Assembly (NCBI GenBank): GCA_032622095.1
Contig: CP136065.1
Span: 114,555,195 to 114,619,194 of the forward strand
From: Siphonodentalium dalli
Lineage: Eukaryota > Mollusca > Scaphopoda > Gadilida > Siphonodentaliidae
DNA length: 64,000 nucleotides
Reading direction: 5' to 3'
Made by a program: the position numbers and the translations under genes. Shown in pieces: positions 10,701-25,700 of this stretch. The notes under the pieces are model-generated. The model had not been told where the DNA came from and ran no database searches. It worked only from the letters and a program-made list of their open reading frames with translations. Numbering within the stretch: position 1 is the first letter of the stretch; every line of letters starts with the position of its first letter.

Positions 10701-13700
10701 TGAAAGTAGATTATGATTCACTGTACAAATGAAATCGGACCTTATTTCTGTTAATGCGCCGCTTGCATTGTCGGTGTCTTTGAAGTCGCCAAAGCCACGT
10801 GCTATACGGACTGCCACCGCCTGGGCATTACAGTGACAGTCAGTGTGGCATTGACGACGTTACAATGTAGCAATACGTTACATCACAGCTTCTTTGATAC
10901 ACTGTGTATCTATTCTAACAACTGCATTGATTGTTAGGCCCGTAACTAGGTCAACCATATGTGAGTGTGTATTCCTTTTGCTCGCTCAAGGCCTGTCAAA
11001 CTGATAACAGGTCACCGACACGGTCATCTGAGTTCTTATCAAGTGGCTGCTTTTTACCAGTCGGGTTCTTTGTGATCTAGTCTGATTGATTTGTATAATT
11101 CTGAGATTAATTTTAATTAAAGTACCAACTCAAAACTGTTTACTGAGAAACTTTACTCAATACGAAGACACACAAGTTGGCAACACATGAATAATTTCAA
11201 TACCGAAAAATCGGTAGTTTTAGTTTTGATTCGGTACGGTAAATCGGTATTACGCTGATACCGATACCGCACGGTAAATACCGAGTACCGCCCATCTCTA
11301 GCTGATACAATGTAACGGTGTTATCATTCAACATTCAATTATCACACACACGTTCAGATGACAGCATCAAACCTTGTGAGTTTAGATATCAGCGTGTACC
11401 AGGTATCGTTGACCATATGACCCTGAATTAACATTTATTCAACAGCCTCTTCGTGCACGAAGAACAATATAATTTCTGTGTGCAATACGATTAGAGGAAT
11501 GCCACGAATCCTAGTTTCACATCTATATTGCTTGTGAACTAACATAGAACAAGCACCTGAATACAATGGTATTTCAGTGCCATTTGGAAGACGAAAATTT
11601 CCCAATGAATATAAAATATTGACCCGATCCCAAAGTGAATATGGTCAAAGTATTGGCAGCTGCTTGATTCTCAACCTGCTGCCTGAAGCGTAGTACACAT
11701 TGGTTGAATATAGGCTAGCTCTAGTCATGGTAGTGTGCAAATTTGGACTAATAATTGAAATAGAAATCACACTATGGTGATTACTCCGATTGCTAGCGGT
11801 TGAGAAATCTCAAAGTATGCCCAAAACAATTGTTGCTTATAAGCAATATTTGCAGAGAAAATCGAACCATGATGGAATAAACTTGAAAATACACAAATAT
11901 GCTAGGACATCAGTTTCTCTGAACCAGTTGTTCGCCCATGTCACATCCCAAATAGGGGTCAGCTAAATAAATTGTGGTCACAGCACAGAGCATAATAATT
12001 ATGGCACTGGCAAATGCCAAGCTCTCCACCCTGATAGTATATTGCAATATTCAACGATAAGTGGTGATGGAAAACATTTCCGGAATGAGATTTTGGGTTT
12101 AGGAACGAATGCACTTCTATAACCTATTTCTTTATTCTAAGTGTATATGCCTGTAACAGATTTTGTTGTTTTCATATCTGAACCTCTGCCCATGATCTTT
12201 GTGAAATATACATGGTCCTGACTAAATGATGGTATTTAATTGTATTTGACGTCCGGTTATCAAAGATTGTGGTAGATATAACAAACACTTTTACCAGGAG
12301 AAAGAAGGCAACTTTGCAAGTTCAACATGAATATACATGTACAGGGTTTTGAGGGCCATTGTATATAATGCTCTATGGCCTGTCGAAACAAACATCACCA
12401 CAGTTGGACCCAGTCTCCACTATATAGATACCATGATTATTCTAAATTATATTTTTCGGCACAGTATTCCACACTTGGTGTAGATGTATGCGTACTGCGT
12501 AGATATCCAAATAGCTCTACCCAGAACTCAACAGATTTATGCATTTGGTGGGACGTACTAGTATCAGACTCAGATCGCAGATTCAAGACTAAAACTCAAA
12601 TCGTACCTTCTTCAAGTGATGCATGTGTTCGGTCGGTTCTACTTCGAGGGTTGGTGATTGTTACTTATGATGGGTTGATCATGTTTGGGGCTATATCAAT
12701 GTTCTGAAAACGCTCAATTGTGAGCAATAATATTGAATTATTCGGGAGTAAGAACAGCTTTCTATGAAATATTTAGCATAATCAAGAATGTTACCGGAAA
12801 AAGTTAATTGACTGTTGATTATTTGTTTGATTGTTTCAGTCAATAGGCCATGCCACGATAAATAGTACACCATTCCCGCAGTCAGATTTTGTTGCACTTC
12901 TACCATTAATGTTTTTTTATTTCCTTGATATTTGAGCTATTTGATGATGATTTAATTCCTGAGCAGAGGCGCGAATTGCATTGTTTCTATGATGAAATGT
13001 CAACATTTGCCTCACTGCTTATAACATAAGCATGATAAACATGATGCCCTAGACGTATAAGGCTAAATACAAACTTTAGCAGCCATTTGTAACGATATTT
13101 CAGCTATTAAATGTTTTTTTCAAGTGTGTGTCACCAATCTAAACACTTATAATACATTTGCTGCCATTTTGACTGTCATGATTGATTATATTGATAATTT
13201 CAAATGTTCAAGCAACAATGAGATTTAATTGTATAGGCAATAGTAGCATGTGCTTAACTCCCTCAGTTTGGGTTCGTTTCACATTGCGTTATTGCTAGAA
13301 ACACAAAGTTATACCAATATCAATTTGTTTAGGGATTGAAATGGACTGATACCAAACAAATAACACGTGTAATGTTTCACATGCAGATTAGTCAATTTCA
13401 CGCATCAACCACAACATCTTAACGAATAAGGACGAAACATAGATTTTTCTATAAATTTGCCGCCATTTTGACTGCAATCATAAACCATATAAACAATTTC
13501 AGACCCTAATGATTGCGTTTTGTCGGTAATACATCTACTGGCTTAACTCCTTCAGATCTGTTCATTTCATATTAAAATATGACTTGAAACCGAAAGTGAG
13601 TTTTCGATGAAATGTCATACTACGTTCTTTAAAAAAAAACATTTTATGCATTGGAAGTAGCTGAACACAAATGAACAACAATTATCACTACCCAAATAAT

Positions 13701-16700
13701 CATAAGACTTGCAGAATAGGAAAACAAACAACAATGTATCGTTATTTCCAAAGAGTAGAAAAAGATATAGAAGATATGACTGAAAATGTGTCTATTTTCC
13801 AATTCAGGTCACCATTTTGGCAACCATCTTGCTATTGGAGAACCTATTTTTCGTGTAAAATGTAGTACAATGTAATAGCATCCCAATAATATATATATAT
13901 TTGTATACATTATATAAGATATTGTCTCCAACAAAATGGATTAAACTGACTTAGGTCATATTTTGTAACACGTCGGCCATGTTGGGCGCCATCTTGGATT
14001 CTAGGAAATTCTCAAGGGTGTGAACTCCACACCCACCAAGAAATTGAAGCACATGTCATCCAGAATCACAATCTGCTGAGAAAAAAACTTTAACAGACAA
14101 TTGTTACTTACCCCTAAAATTGGCCTTTTGGTTTGATGGTTTAATTATTTTACAAAACTGGGAAAGTTCACACAAAAAAAAATGAAAAATTGGGATGCTG
14201 TGCGGAACACAATTTGCAGGCATGTCCATGTTTGGTTATAGGAAAATAGCCCAATTTCTCTCCAATGAATTCTGTCATCTGCATTTGCAGGACAATGTTT
14301 TGAAATTGCTACGATAACTTTTTTCTATTTCAAATATTTCTCAGCTCTAACAAAGCTCAATCAGGTAGAAAAAGCTTATTTACTTACATTCACTCTTAGT
14401 AGAGGCTCTTATGTCCATTTTTTGGCTCCCGTGTGCATTTTGTGAAGAAATATAGCCACTATGCTCATGATGTTGCTTGATATCTGGGGCACCAGAAAAC
14501 AAATGTTAGACACCTGGGGGTCGCGACTGGGTGGATTTATGACGTCATCAAGATGGCCGCCATCCAACATTTCAGAGTAGGCACTGAATCAGTTTGATTA
14601 ATAGCTAGTAGTGAATTTATGGTAGGAAATATAATATTTCTCTACTATTGTGATACTATGATAAGAGGCTTCACTTTGACAGAAAAATTTACCACATTTA
14701 TCCAAGATGGCCGCCAAAATGGCGACTGAAGTTCAGAAAAATGATGAACTTTCACACATGTCTCTTAAAACATTCACGGTTGTTTGAAATCGGTGGCTAA
14801 TATCAACTTAATTTTAAATACATTTGAATATCTAACCATTTGAACATGATAATATGTCATACTTTGGGTCTTATTCATACAAAATGTCGTCAAAATGTGA
14901 ATTCATAAATATGCTATGAAATTTTACCAAATATCGATTTTGTAATTCAAGCCAAGTGTTAGCCAGAAAATAGCTGAATTTGATGACACACATTTGCAAC
15001 AGGTTTAAACATATAGATTGCCGTATAATTACAACCAAAAAAGTGCATCTGTATTCAAGATGGCGACCAAAATGGTTGCCAAAATTGATAAATCACAAAA
15101 ATTTGTCAAATTTTCCTTGATATCACTCCTAATGTGCGATTTAGTTAATATAGGTGAATATAATTGCTCCGTGTTTGCGTAATAACATGGAGACATGAAA
15201 CAATATGAATAGTTTGTGAACAATGGCTATTTATACTCAAGAATTTGAGAGAATGAAACTTCGAAAATGAGATGAAATCATCAAAATGGCAACCATGAAC
15301 AATTTCAGAGTTGGCATTGAGTCTGGGAGGAAAATTTAGATAGTGAAGTGATTATGTTTCGCGACCAATAATACCATTGGATCACACTTCCTCTTGACGC
15401 TGCAATTTGGACCTCAAAATCCAAGATGGCTCCTAAAACGGCGACCGAAATTCTAATAATTGATGATTTTTCACACTCGCCTCTTAAATTATTCACAGCG
15501 GTTTGAAATCGGTGGCTACTAGCGAACTTATTTTGAATGAATTATACTATCTAATCATTCGACAACCATGATATATTAGATTAACATATTATTATCCATA
15601 TGAATCTAAATTCAGGATGGTGACTCAGATGGTTACCAAAATGGAGAAATCATCCAAATTTGCTAGTTTTCATTGATAACGCTCCTAATGTGGATTTCAG
15701 TGACTACTGGTAAACACATTTGTTCCCCGTTGACAAAAGTGCCAGGAATGCTGATACAATCTGATACAATATGAATATTTGCGAAAAGTAGCTGCTTATA
15801 TTCGAGATTTCATGAGAATGGAAACAGAAACCATGAAAAGTAGATAAATTCATCTGATGTTGACCTATTTGAAAATATCAAAATATGAATATATGCTGAT
15901 TACATCCATCATTACATGTAGATCGGAAATGTCCCGATTTGGTGACTCGACTGGAGAAAAATCCCTACCTCAACAATAAGGCTGTCGGTATTGAGCAATA
16001 CTTTAATTACTTCCCCTTGATATCGCCCCCCTTATGGGGTTTGGCTAAGAATTTTTCACTTGACTCCTGTATTGCTCATGTAATGCCATCATACTAAGTC
16101 AATTCTACCGAAATTCAGCTGCTCACGGAAATTAATTGAATGAACATCACACAATGCAGTACCCAAAACAGTAGCGGCATATAATGCGTTGACATTACAG
16201 ACATCTTCCATGTTAACAAGCTTAATAATTAGTGTATACTTAGTACAAATATAATAGGAGCTAACATTTGTGTCATTCGTTCTTATTAATATACATGTAC
16301 GAAAACACAGGGTATACTTTTGTGAAACTGAGAAAATTTACAATTGCCCGTCCTTGAATAACATCTAGTTCAAATTGTGTGTGCATCAGGGGATTATATG
16401 ACAGTAATTGCTTTGTCGCAGACTACCAAACGAGAGCGTTCAGATATGAGCTCTATGTGTCTTCTGCGAAGAAGAATCGCATTGGCGGATTTCTACCAGA
16501 CCTCTGCTTATTACATGCGATATATAGCGACTAGATATAAATTATGTTCAGGTTTGTACCAAAACAGAAACTGCTGTGGAGCTCTGGTCAGCTCATATGT
16601 CAACTCACTGACTCCACACCCAAGATTTGCGAAACGTGGCTGATTTTGATCGAGCTAGGATAGGAAGATAGCCTCATATAATGAGTTAAATTGGTATACA

Positions 16701-19700
16701 TGTGTATTTGAGTTCCACAGAGATAGCTTTCTGGACATCGCATATACTGCAAGTTCGGTCCGTGTATGATCCACACATTCCTGGGCTGAACTTATGCACT
16801 CATCAAGTTTATATTAGATACACCCATGTCATATTTGTCACATGTGTTATCGAAGTTCTTTCATGCTTGCGTTATGCGTTCTCGTCAAAATGTCATACAA
16901 GAAACATATTCACACCAACTTTTCTTTAAATGCCTGCATTTCTGTAATTTTATCGGCTATCAGCAATGTTCCAGATAAAATTTATAATAAATTGTCGCAC
17001 CAATGCACAGTTCGACTTGACTGTAGAGGCAATTCAACTCACCGACATGTTGAGGTACATGTATTATTATTGGGTGGAAAGTTTGTAGTATTCTTTCCAG
17101 ATGTTTTATACAGGAACATTTGATATCCCACTACAATGAAATCAGGTCTGCAGAAAACTCAGGTCGTTAAACGTTGTAATCGTATACCTTCCTGAGCAAC
17201 AGTTGAAGTAATTTCAGTTATGGACTCTTCAAATAGCTTGTTATTGGCCTACTTGTGGATCCGACTATTATGGTTGTATGGTTTGCCAGCAAATTCTATA
17301 AACTACATTTGTTCGATGGACAATTAAAGGATTTCGTTCGAGATTGCGGGGTTTCTGTGATTCGAAGATCTTTACTTTCTGTGAAATAACAGTTGATGTA
17401 TAATGCTAATGAATTTCCCCATGTGGACGCTTTGCAAGAAATCTTAATAACGTTCCATTAAATGATCTTGATGACTCGTCACTGTATTCATTACTTCGAT
17501 GCACCGCCATATGGCAAGGACCAAAGACGAGCTTCTGGTGTTTCGATGAGGTATTTCATCACTAAATATCCAGTCACTAGGCATAGGCATTTTGATTTCA
17601 CGATATTTTTTCGTTGACAATCAGGAAGAAGGTGAGGAGCCGTTATTGTCACTTGCTGGACTCGACATGGAGAATGACAAACCTTAGGCTATTTTTGCCC
17701 GATACTGATGTTTTGACATATTCTAAAATAAACTGACAAGCATTAACTCGGTTATGTGCACAGCTCTGTTAGACTACATCAAAGTGAATATGCAATGTAT
17801 CTATTATGAGGTCAGTGGCCGTTTTGAAATTTATTTATTAAATCTGTATCATGGATTCTCCATTCCACAACCGATGCAAACATTCTATATGGATTCTCTT
17901 ATATGCAGTCGGAGAGTTTTGTGGTGAGCTCTGTTAGCTTGCGAGATGAGTTTGTAATTCAACTGTAGTTGCTGGGGTGAGTTGGTTGTAGATAGACTAC
18001 CATCAATGTGACCATCTATTGGACGAAGTAACAAGAGAGGTACATGTGCTGACTCACGTCTTGAGAAGTGTGACAATGTCTCAACTATTCAAAGGAATGT
18101 CGGGTGATGAAACACAGATATGCCAAAAACAAGAAACTGAACCATGCAATCTCCCTAATGTATCTTATTAGACACAACTGTTTCATAATTAGATACGAAA
18201 TACTGTTTGCACTAACATGTAATGCCTGTGTATTTCTAAGTTGAGCACTTATATTTCCAGGTGGCAGTATGATAGCAATGCAACTTCGACTTCGATGAAG
18301 TCAAGGTGTGATATTTTCCCTGAATCTTCTAAATTTTTGTGGCCGGGCGAAATCAACGTGGTCAACAAATCATCAAGAATAGGCAACGAATAAAGCAGAT
18401 CTGCCCCAAACGAAATAATATAGCCATAAAGTTGGATTTCTGTCTGTATTATGACTGCAGGGATTCTTTTGCGTTCGAGTACTCGTTATGCTCTTATAAT
18501 GATTCAGTCAGCACATATCCGGCTTGACTTCCTTCCCAGGAAACGGGCAGGATCGTTTAAATTATATTGGGTAATTTCATGTTAGGTTTCTAAGAGTCCA
18601 TTCTGATATATTCTCGATTATAAACAAAACTATGTTTGGTCAAACATAGTCACAATATACCTTAACATGATAGTATCTAATTTAGATTGGGCGAATATAT
18701 CCAACTCTTTTCCTAAATGCCGTTTGAGAATATAAACATTTGTCACATTTTATAACTGAGTTTTGGCGGCCATTCTGGCGACCATCTTGGGTCAAATAGA
18801 TCAATGTCGAGTGTAATTGAATGACACTAACGATATTTAAAACTGTGTACACTTTTGTTTATTTTATTATGCCTATTTCTGTCCAATGTTAATCTAGAAC
18901 CTCGAGAAGCAAGTTTATTTGTGAAATTACATAGCGCATTATTTAATTTGCATTTTTCGGAGTATGGACAACAATTAGACACAAATTACAGCATAATATG
19001 TTTTCCAAAGTACTTGGTGTCATGACTGATAAAAACAAAGACAAGTCATACTCGCCACAGTTTACGAATAACCGAAAATGATGTAAGGGGCATGTGTAAC
19101 AATTCAACACATTTCTATATTTCGGTCGCCATTTTGACAGCCATCTTGATTTTTTTATCAATCTTGTTCTTTCAAAAGGAAGCTTGGTGCAATTTTATCA
19201 TTGCCGTAGAAATATTGTTTATTTTCTGTGTTAAATTTTCTTCCTCACTCAGTGTCCATTCTGCAATTTTGTGTGGCTGCCATGAAGATGATTTGACTTA
19301 ATATTTTCGTGGTATAATTCTGTTGAATTCTTGGGTATAAGCAGCTATATGGTTCACCAAATTTACAAATTATTGCATAAGTCCATGGATTTACGCGAAA
19401 AAGTAGCACATATTCATATATATTTACTTTTCCCCAACACATGAGTGATATCAATAAAAATTGGACAGATTTTGGTGATTTCTCCATTTTGGCAGCCATC
19501 TTGGCCGCCATCTTAAACGAAAATGCACTATTTTCAGTGACACTATATGGCAATTCACATAATTTAAAATATTTTTACATTATCTTCATAAAATTTAGTT
19601 ATTTTCTGTTCAACTCTTGGCTAGAATCACATAATTGAATTTTGGTTAACTTTCATAGCACATTTTTGAATTCACATTTTAAAGATTACTGGCAGTAATG

Positions 19701-22700
19701 AGATCCGAAATATGACATATTATGTTGTAGAAATGGTTGGATACTAGAATTTATTCAAAAAAAATTTAGGTCTTTATTCGTTACAAATTTCAAACATCGG
19801 TTAATGATTCAAGAGGAAAGTGTGAAAAATCATAAATTTTCCAAATTTCAGTCGCCATTTTGGTGGCCATCTTGGTTTATGGTGGCCACTTTTTCTGTCA
19901 AATGGAAGTATGGGGTATTAGTTTCACGTCAGTGGTGAGATAATCAAATTTCTATAATAAATTCACAAGTAGATATTGATCAAACTGACTCAGTGCATAC
20001 TGTGAAATTGTGTATGGCGGCCATCTTGATGACGTCATAAATCCACCCAGTCGCGACCCCAAGGTGTCTAACATTTGTTTTCTGGTGCCTGAGATATCAA
20101 GCAACGTCATTGGCATAGTCGCTATATTTCTTCACAAAGTGCACACGGGAGTACATAAGAGCCTCTACTATCTGTCATAGTCTGCTTTTGTGTTGAAAAT
20201 GGTAAATTTTAGTAAAAAAAATGAGTAAAATTTGGCGTTTCGTGTATGCAAACCACCAAGCGGCATAACTTAGTGATAAATTGTACAAAGAGCAGACATT
20301 TGTTTACACCTACCATTTCTGTCAAAAATAAAAAAATCGTTGATGGGACATATGCCAAAGATAATGGCTCAGCATAGATTTGAAGTGCAGTATCCCCTCC
20401 CAGGTTGGCCATAATTGTTGGAAATTGTATAATGCTTCCTAAGCCACAGAGCAGTTTAAGATGGGGTCCTTAAACCTTCCATGACTGGAGCTTCCTGAAA
20501 TATTGCGAAAACTCTTGTGTCAATGTGTTCTCTTATATATATATGGGAGTCTCCAATATGGAGCCTCGCATATATAAAAGAAAACATTGGCCTAACAATA
20601 ATTACCTTGACCTTGTAAGCCAGTACATTCTCTTATATATGCGAGGACTCATAAGTGAACACATTGGCAGATATATAAGAGAAAGTACTGGCACAGGATC
20701 TTTAATGTTGCATCAGCGCAGCTCCCGTCAAGAAAGGGTTAACAGCAATGATCTACTATATTGGTCAGGGTCCATATCAACTAGTGTATGTGTTGGCCAG
20801 CATTCATTTGAAATGCTCTAAAGCTGCATATTTCTAATGGAAACTTCACCTACCTTAAACGTTATGAACACCTCTTGATCCCCAACAGGCATTCTGACTG
20901 TCTGACCATCTTCCACTCCTAAAATTTACAATGATCATAAACTGTCAGCGATTTACATTCTTTTCATTTCCAAAGGGAATAACTCAGAGCTATCGGCCTG
21001 GACGTCTAACTCTCAATTATACAATTCAGATCCAATTGAATGACATGTTGTTTTCTGTTATTTACAACTGCAAAACCAATGAAATCCTGACCCCAATATC
21101 CAAAGTAGAACAAGATATATCTATAATGCTATGTATAATATTACTCTTAAAAGGATATATTATGATTTCGCCATTCTGGTTTCCATCATTGATTGTTCTC
21201 ATGGCTAGTTTTTCCAAACGTAGTACTAACGGTCGGAAAACCATCCAACGAATATTTAAATAGTATTTGAATACTACAGATGAATATTTGAATACTAAAC
21301 TCCACTATTCCTTTCAGCACTACAGTTTTTAAGTTTTTGTTTTCTTCATTAAATGTCTAGATTGTGTATTATTAATGACCTGCACAAAATTATCAATGAC
21401 CGGCACAAACCAATTGGCACCTGTAATTTTGCCCAGCACCAAAATTTGAGTTAATTCAAGGCTTGGTCTGTTTATTATATGCATTAGACAGTAACTAGTT
21501 TCAATGTGTGGATGACATTTACGAATTAGTTCCAACTTGTATTCAACATGCATGTGGGAGGAAAGTATTACTAATCTACCTGCAGGAACAGGAACAATAA
21601 TTTTCTTCCGCATAACAATTTTTCCTTTTCCACCACACTCTTGGCATGGTTTGTTTATCATCATGCGGCTACCATGGCATTGTCGACATGTCGATCTCAT
21701 CACAAAAGGACCTGTACTGATTGTTTCCTGAAATCATGCAGACATTCGTATATTGATAATAAGTTGCTAATTTTCAAGTGAGTATGATTCACGGACAACA
21801 CAATGACTTATATAAATTCCCTATGCAATATAAACAGTCACTCTAGCCATCACCACCAGTGAAAGACATACTTCACATTCAAAACATTTAAGATCACTTT
21901 GTGATGAAATTTTCCAGACATAGATTTTTGTTTGTTCTCTTTTCAGGCTTATACCTTCTATTGTGAATTTTTAACTTTGGTTTAAACATTGGATATAAAA
22001 CAATTTAATCAACTTAATAACTGTACATGGAAACAGTTCAATTGCTGCAAAAGAATGGAACTTCGGAATTTCAAAAACTTTATTGAGGAGTGTGGACATA
22101 AGGCACCTAATAAATTCAGGATAGTCATTAACTCTCTATCACCCAGCATCTTTGAATGTATACATTGAGGACTGCATGACATTCAGGATACTCATTAACT
22201 CTTTATCACCCAGCATCTTTGAATGTATACATTGAGGACTGCACGACATACAGTGATACAGTAAATGCACTTTAAGAGCTCTACATTAAGACTCCCAATG
22301 AAACCTTTGCAAGGCATATCTTAGAAAGTAGGAAACCACAACCAGGAATGAGTTCCTACAAGAACAAGCAGTCGCAGACGGCGGGGGATTGCATTCTCAA
22401 TAATGTTTGTGTTCTCAGTATGTGCTAAACAAGAGGTGGGATTTTGTCAAAAAGCCTGGCTTGCGAACTCATTTTAGGTACTGGTCATGGGAACGAATAT
22501 ACCAAAAATCTTTTTAATCCGTTGACATTCGTGGAAATTAGCCCTGTGACGTCGTCCATTTGCACCAAAAACAATCAACAAAGTCCAATAACTCTGCTGA
22601 AAATATCCGACCAGACCTGGTTTGCGAACTCGTTCTAGATACTGGTCATGTGAACTCATATACCAAAAATCTTTTAAATCCGTTGACATTTGCGGAAATG

Positions 22701-25700
22701 AGCCCTGGGACGTCGTCTATTTGCTATTTGGTAAATTTGACAAAAATAATAAATAAAGTCCAATAACTCCGGTAAAAATATCTGGCCAGACCTGGCTTGC
22801 AAACTCATTCTAGGTAATGGTCAGGTGAACTCATATACCACATATCTTTTAAATCCGTTGAGATTTGTGGAAATGAACCCTGGGACGTCGTCTATTTGCT
22901 ATTTGGTAAATTCGACAAAAATAATAAACAAAGTCCAATAACTCCGGTAAAAATATCTGGCCAGACCTGGCGTGCGAACTCATTCTAGGTAATGGTCAGG
23001 TGAACTCATATACTAAAAATCTTTTAAATCCGTTGAAATTTGTTCAAGTTATGACTCTTACAAATTTGGGACAGACCCCATTCCTACATGTATATCCCCC
23101 GCAAATTTTCAATTTGGCGGGGGATAATAACTCTAGAATGGAAAATCTGAACAAGACGATGGAACTCTCTATTGATTGTCCTCACAGTAGTGAACATTCA
23201 TACCAAATTTCATTGAGATCCCAGCACAACTGTTGAAGTTATGACATGAACAGAAATCAGACGGACCAAAAAGCCCAATATTTCCAGATAAACAAAGATG
23301 TATAACTCTAGAATGGAAAATTTGAACAAACGATGGAACCCTCTATTTAATGTCCTCATAGAAGTGAACATCTATACAAAATTTCATTGAGATCCGAGGA
23401 CTACTGTTCAAGTTATGACAACCTCTGAATTTAGGGTTGCTACGTACATCCTTTGCACTCGCATTAGCATCTGTTGGTGAAGCATCCTTGTTTGCAATTC
23501 TTTGTCCAGACTGTAAAGCAGTAGCATCTAACTCCTTGGCGATTCACCAGTGATGACCAGAAATTCATTCAACAAGAAGTTTTAAAACTGCTGTCAGATG
23601 GATTTGTTGGGCCAAGTGTGTCACCTTGAATTGCCCTATGGGTTTGAGGCCAATGGCAGACTATCAATATTGTTAAATTCCATTTGGTGTGACCTATGGA
23701 GTTGCAGTCTTCCAAAGAGCTATGGACAATATAGTGGAAAAATAACTCAACACATTCCCCTACCTTGTCAATCTGACAGTAGCCGGACACAATCAGGAGG
23801 AACCTGACGTTAACAATAAAAGGTTTCTCAATGCTCTGAGGCGTCATAACTTGACCCTCAATCATGACAAATTTGTGCCAGCAATCAACATCCTTGGCTA
23901 TTTTGTTTCAGATGGGAACATTCAACCAGATCCAGAGAGGTTTCGTCCGTTGAAGGAAATTCCTCCTATCAATGTTTCTTCTCTTCGGAGGGCTCTCGGT
24001 ATGTTTGCTTATTATGCCAAATGGATCCCAAACCTTTTCTGATAACATTCAGCCTCTCACAAAAGTTTACACTTTACCTCTTGACGAAGACAAACTTTCT
24101 GTTTTCAAGGGCTTGTAAATAGAACCTGAGGGAGCTTCTCTCCAATCCATTGATGAGTCTCTCCCTTTGTTGTGGAGTGTGATCCATCGGAAGTAGATGT
24201 ATCTGCAACACTAAATCAAAATGGGCATCCTATTGCTTTCACGTCGAGGACATTTGTGGCCAATCTAACTTTGTGCATTCGTACAAAGACAGCTCGTTCT
24301 TGTCAATTGATCGTAAAAAGTACCTCATTCAAAGAGGAACAGCTACATGCAAAACCATGCCATATTACCCAAATGTGAATGGGTAGGTCAAACGTTACAA
24401 TGTATTATTTGGAAGGCAGTTATCCTAACAGTGAGGCCTCAAGATTTGCCAACTTCTCAGTGGGAGCTTGTACTACCAGATGTCTTGCATTATATTCTTT
24501 CCCGGATGTCTATGGCCACCAATTCAACTCCCCACGAGAGGTTCTTTGGGAGTTCTAGTGAAGATCTTCTCATTTCAAACAAAAATTCAATAAAAAATCA
24601 AGTTGAACTTACAGATGTCAACCTGAGCTATGCCCATATTCATTTTCCAGAAGGCTGTGAGTCAACAGCATCACTGCCTGATCTCTCCCCATTCCTTTCA
24701 TATTCTTTGAATAACCCATTTTCGGCCATGCAGGATAAAATGGTTGACCCAATTTTTAGAGCAAAATCACCTTCAATAACTTGAGCTATACTTTTGAACA
24801 AGCAGCCCTAGGAATTGAGTAAAAGATGCCCAGGCAACATTTCTGCCTAGGTGGAAGAAATCAACCTAGGCAAAAACTGATTGTACCTAGGCAATTTTGC
24901 AACAATACTGCTTGCCTTACAACCCAGGTTTGCTATTTTAGAATGATTAGTTATCAAAGAAATTATAGACAATACTGTCATCTAAATTTTTACAGGTCGT
25001 TATTTTGGGGAACATTTAAAATAGTCCTCCGAAAATTTTGGGGGACAATGAAAGTTAGATTATAATATATCATTACTACCATAAGATGTCACTCTTTCCA
25101 ATATATGTAGCATCATGCCACTACTCAAAATGGAAGTACAATTCCCCAACCATCTCCCAAATAGTATCCCCATAGTTAATACTCCAGTATCATTGATGCT
25201 ATTGTAGGACATTATATGTAAAGAAGAGTGATAGGAAGTCATTCTGGCTAAAGAGGTTGTATTTTTTATTGAATTTGTTTGATTTTTGTAACCCAATGAA
25301 CTTATTAACTGTTGCCTAGGCAAAACCAGGCAAAACCAGGCAAAACTGGTTTTGCCTCTTCTTTTACCAGGCATTGCCTATTGCCTAGCCTTTTTATGTG
25401 TGCCCATACCATGCATGGTACACTAAATAAACAAAGATGAATAACTATAGAACAAAAAACCAAAACAAACATTTGAATGTGCCATTAAATGTCCTCATAG
25501 TGGTGAACATCCATACAAAATTTCATTGAGATCCGAGCATTACTGTTCAAGTTATGAGCTGAACAGACACCAGACGGACCAAAAAGCCAACATTTCCAGA
25601 TGAACAAAGATGAATAACTCTAGAATGGAAAAGCGGAACAAAACGATGGAACCCTCTTTTTAATGTCCTCATAGTAGTGAACATCCATACCAAATCCCAT

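Larger units (their letters stand above)
6534..14116. mobile_element. Large long-inverted-repeat element (LIR-1) carrying nested transposons
   Basis: The end at 6534 (TAGGGGT...) matches the reverse complement of the end at 14116. Once three nested insertions are removed, the arms align for roughly 1 kb: left 6534-6754, 7867-8222, 9670-9900; right about 13130-14116. Shared landmarks include GGGTGTGGAGTTC, CATTTTGTTGG / CTGTTTTGTTGG, GATGGCTGCCAAAATGGCG and TGAAATGAACAGAT. No transposase is visible and no clear target duplication was found. Arms carry paired ATGGCNNCC motifs, as in the elements at 14397-20177 and 57231-59336. The interior (11309-13100) shows nothing recognisable. Confidence 0.7.

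Noticed and set aside
24347-24784. 145-codon ORF as a host gene
   Set aside because: It is the integrase end of a decayed Gypsy retrotransposon, preceded by stops and a deletion.
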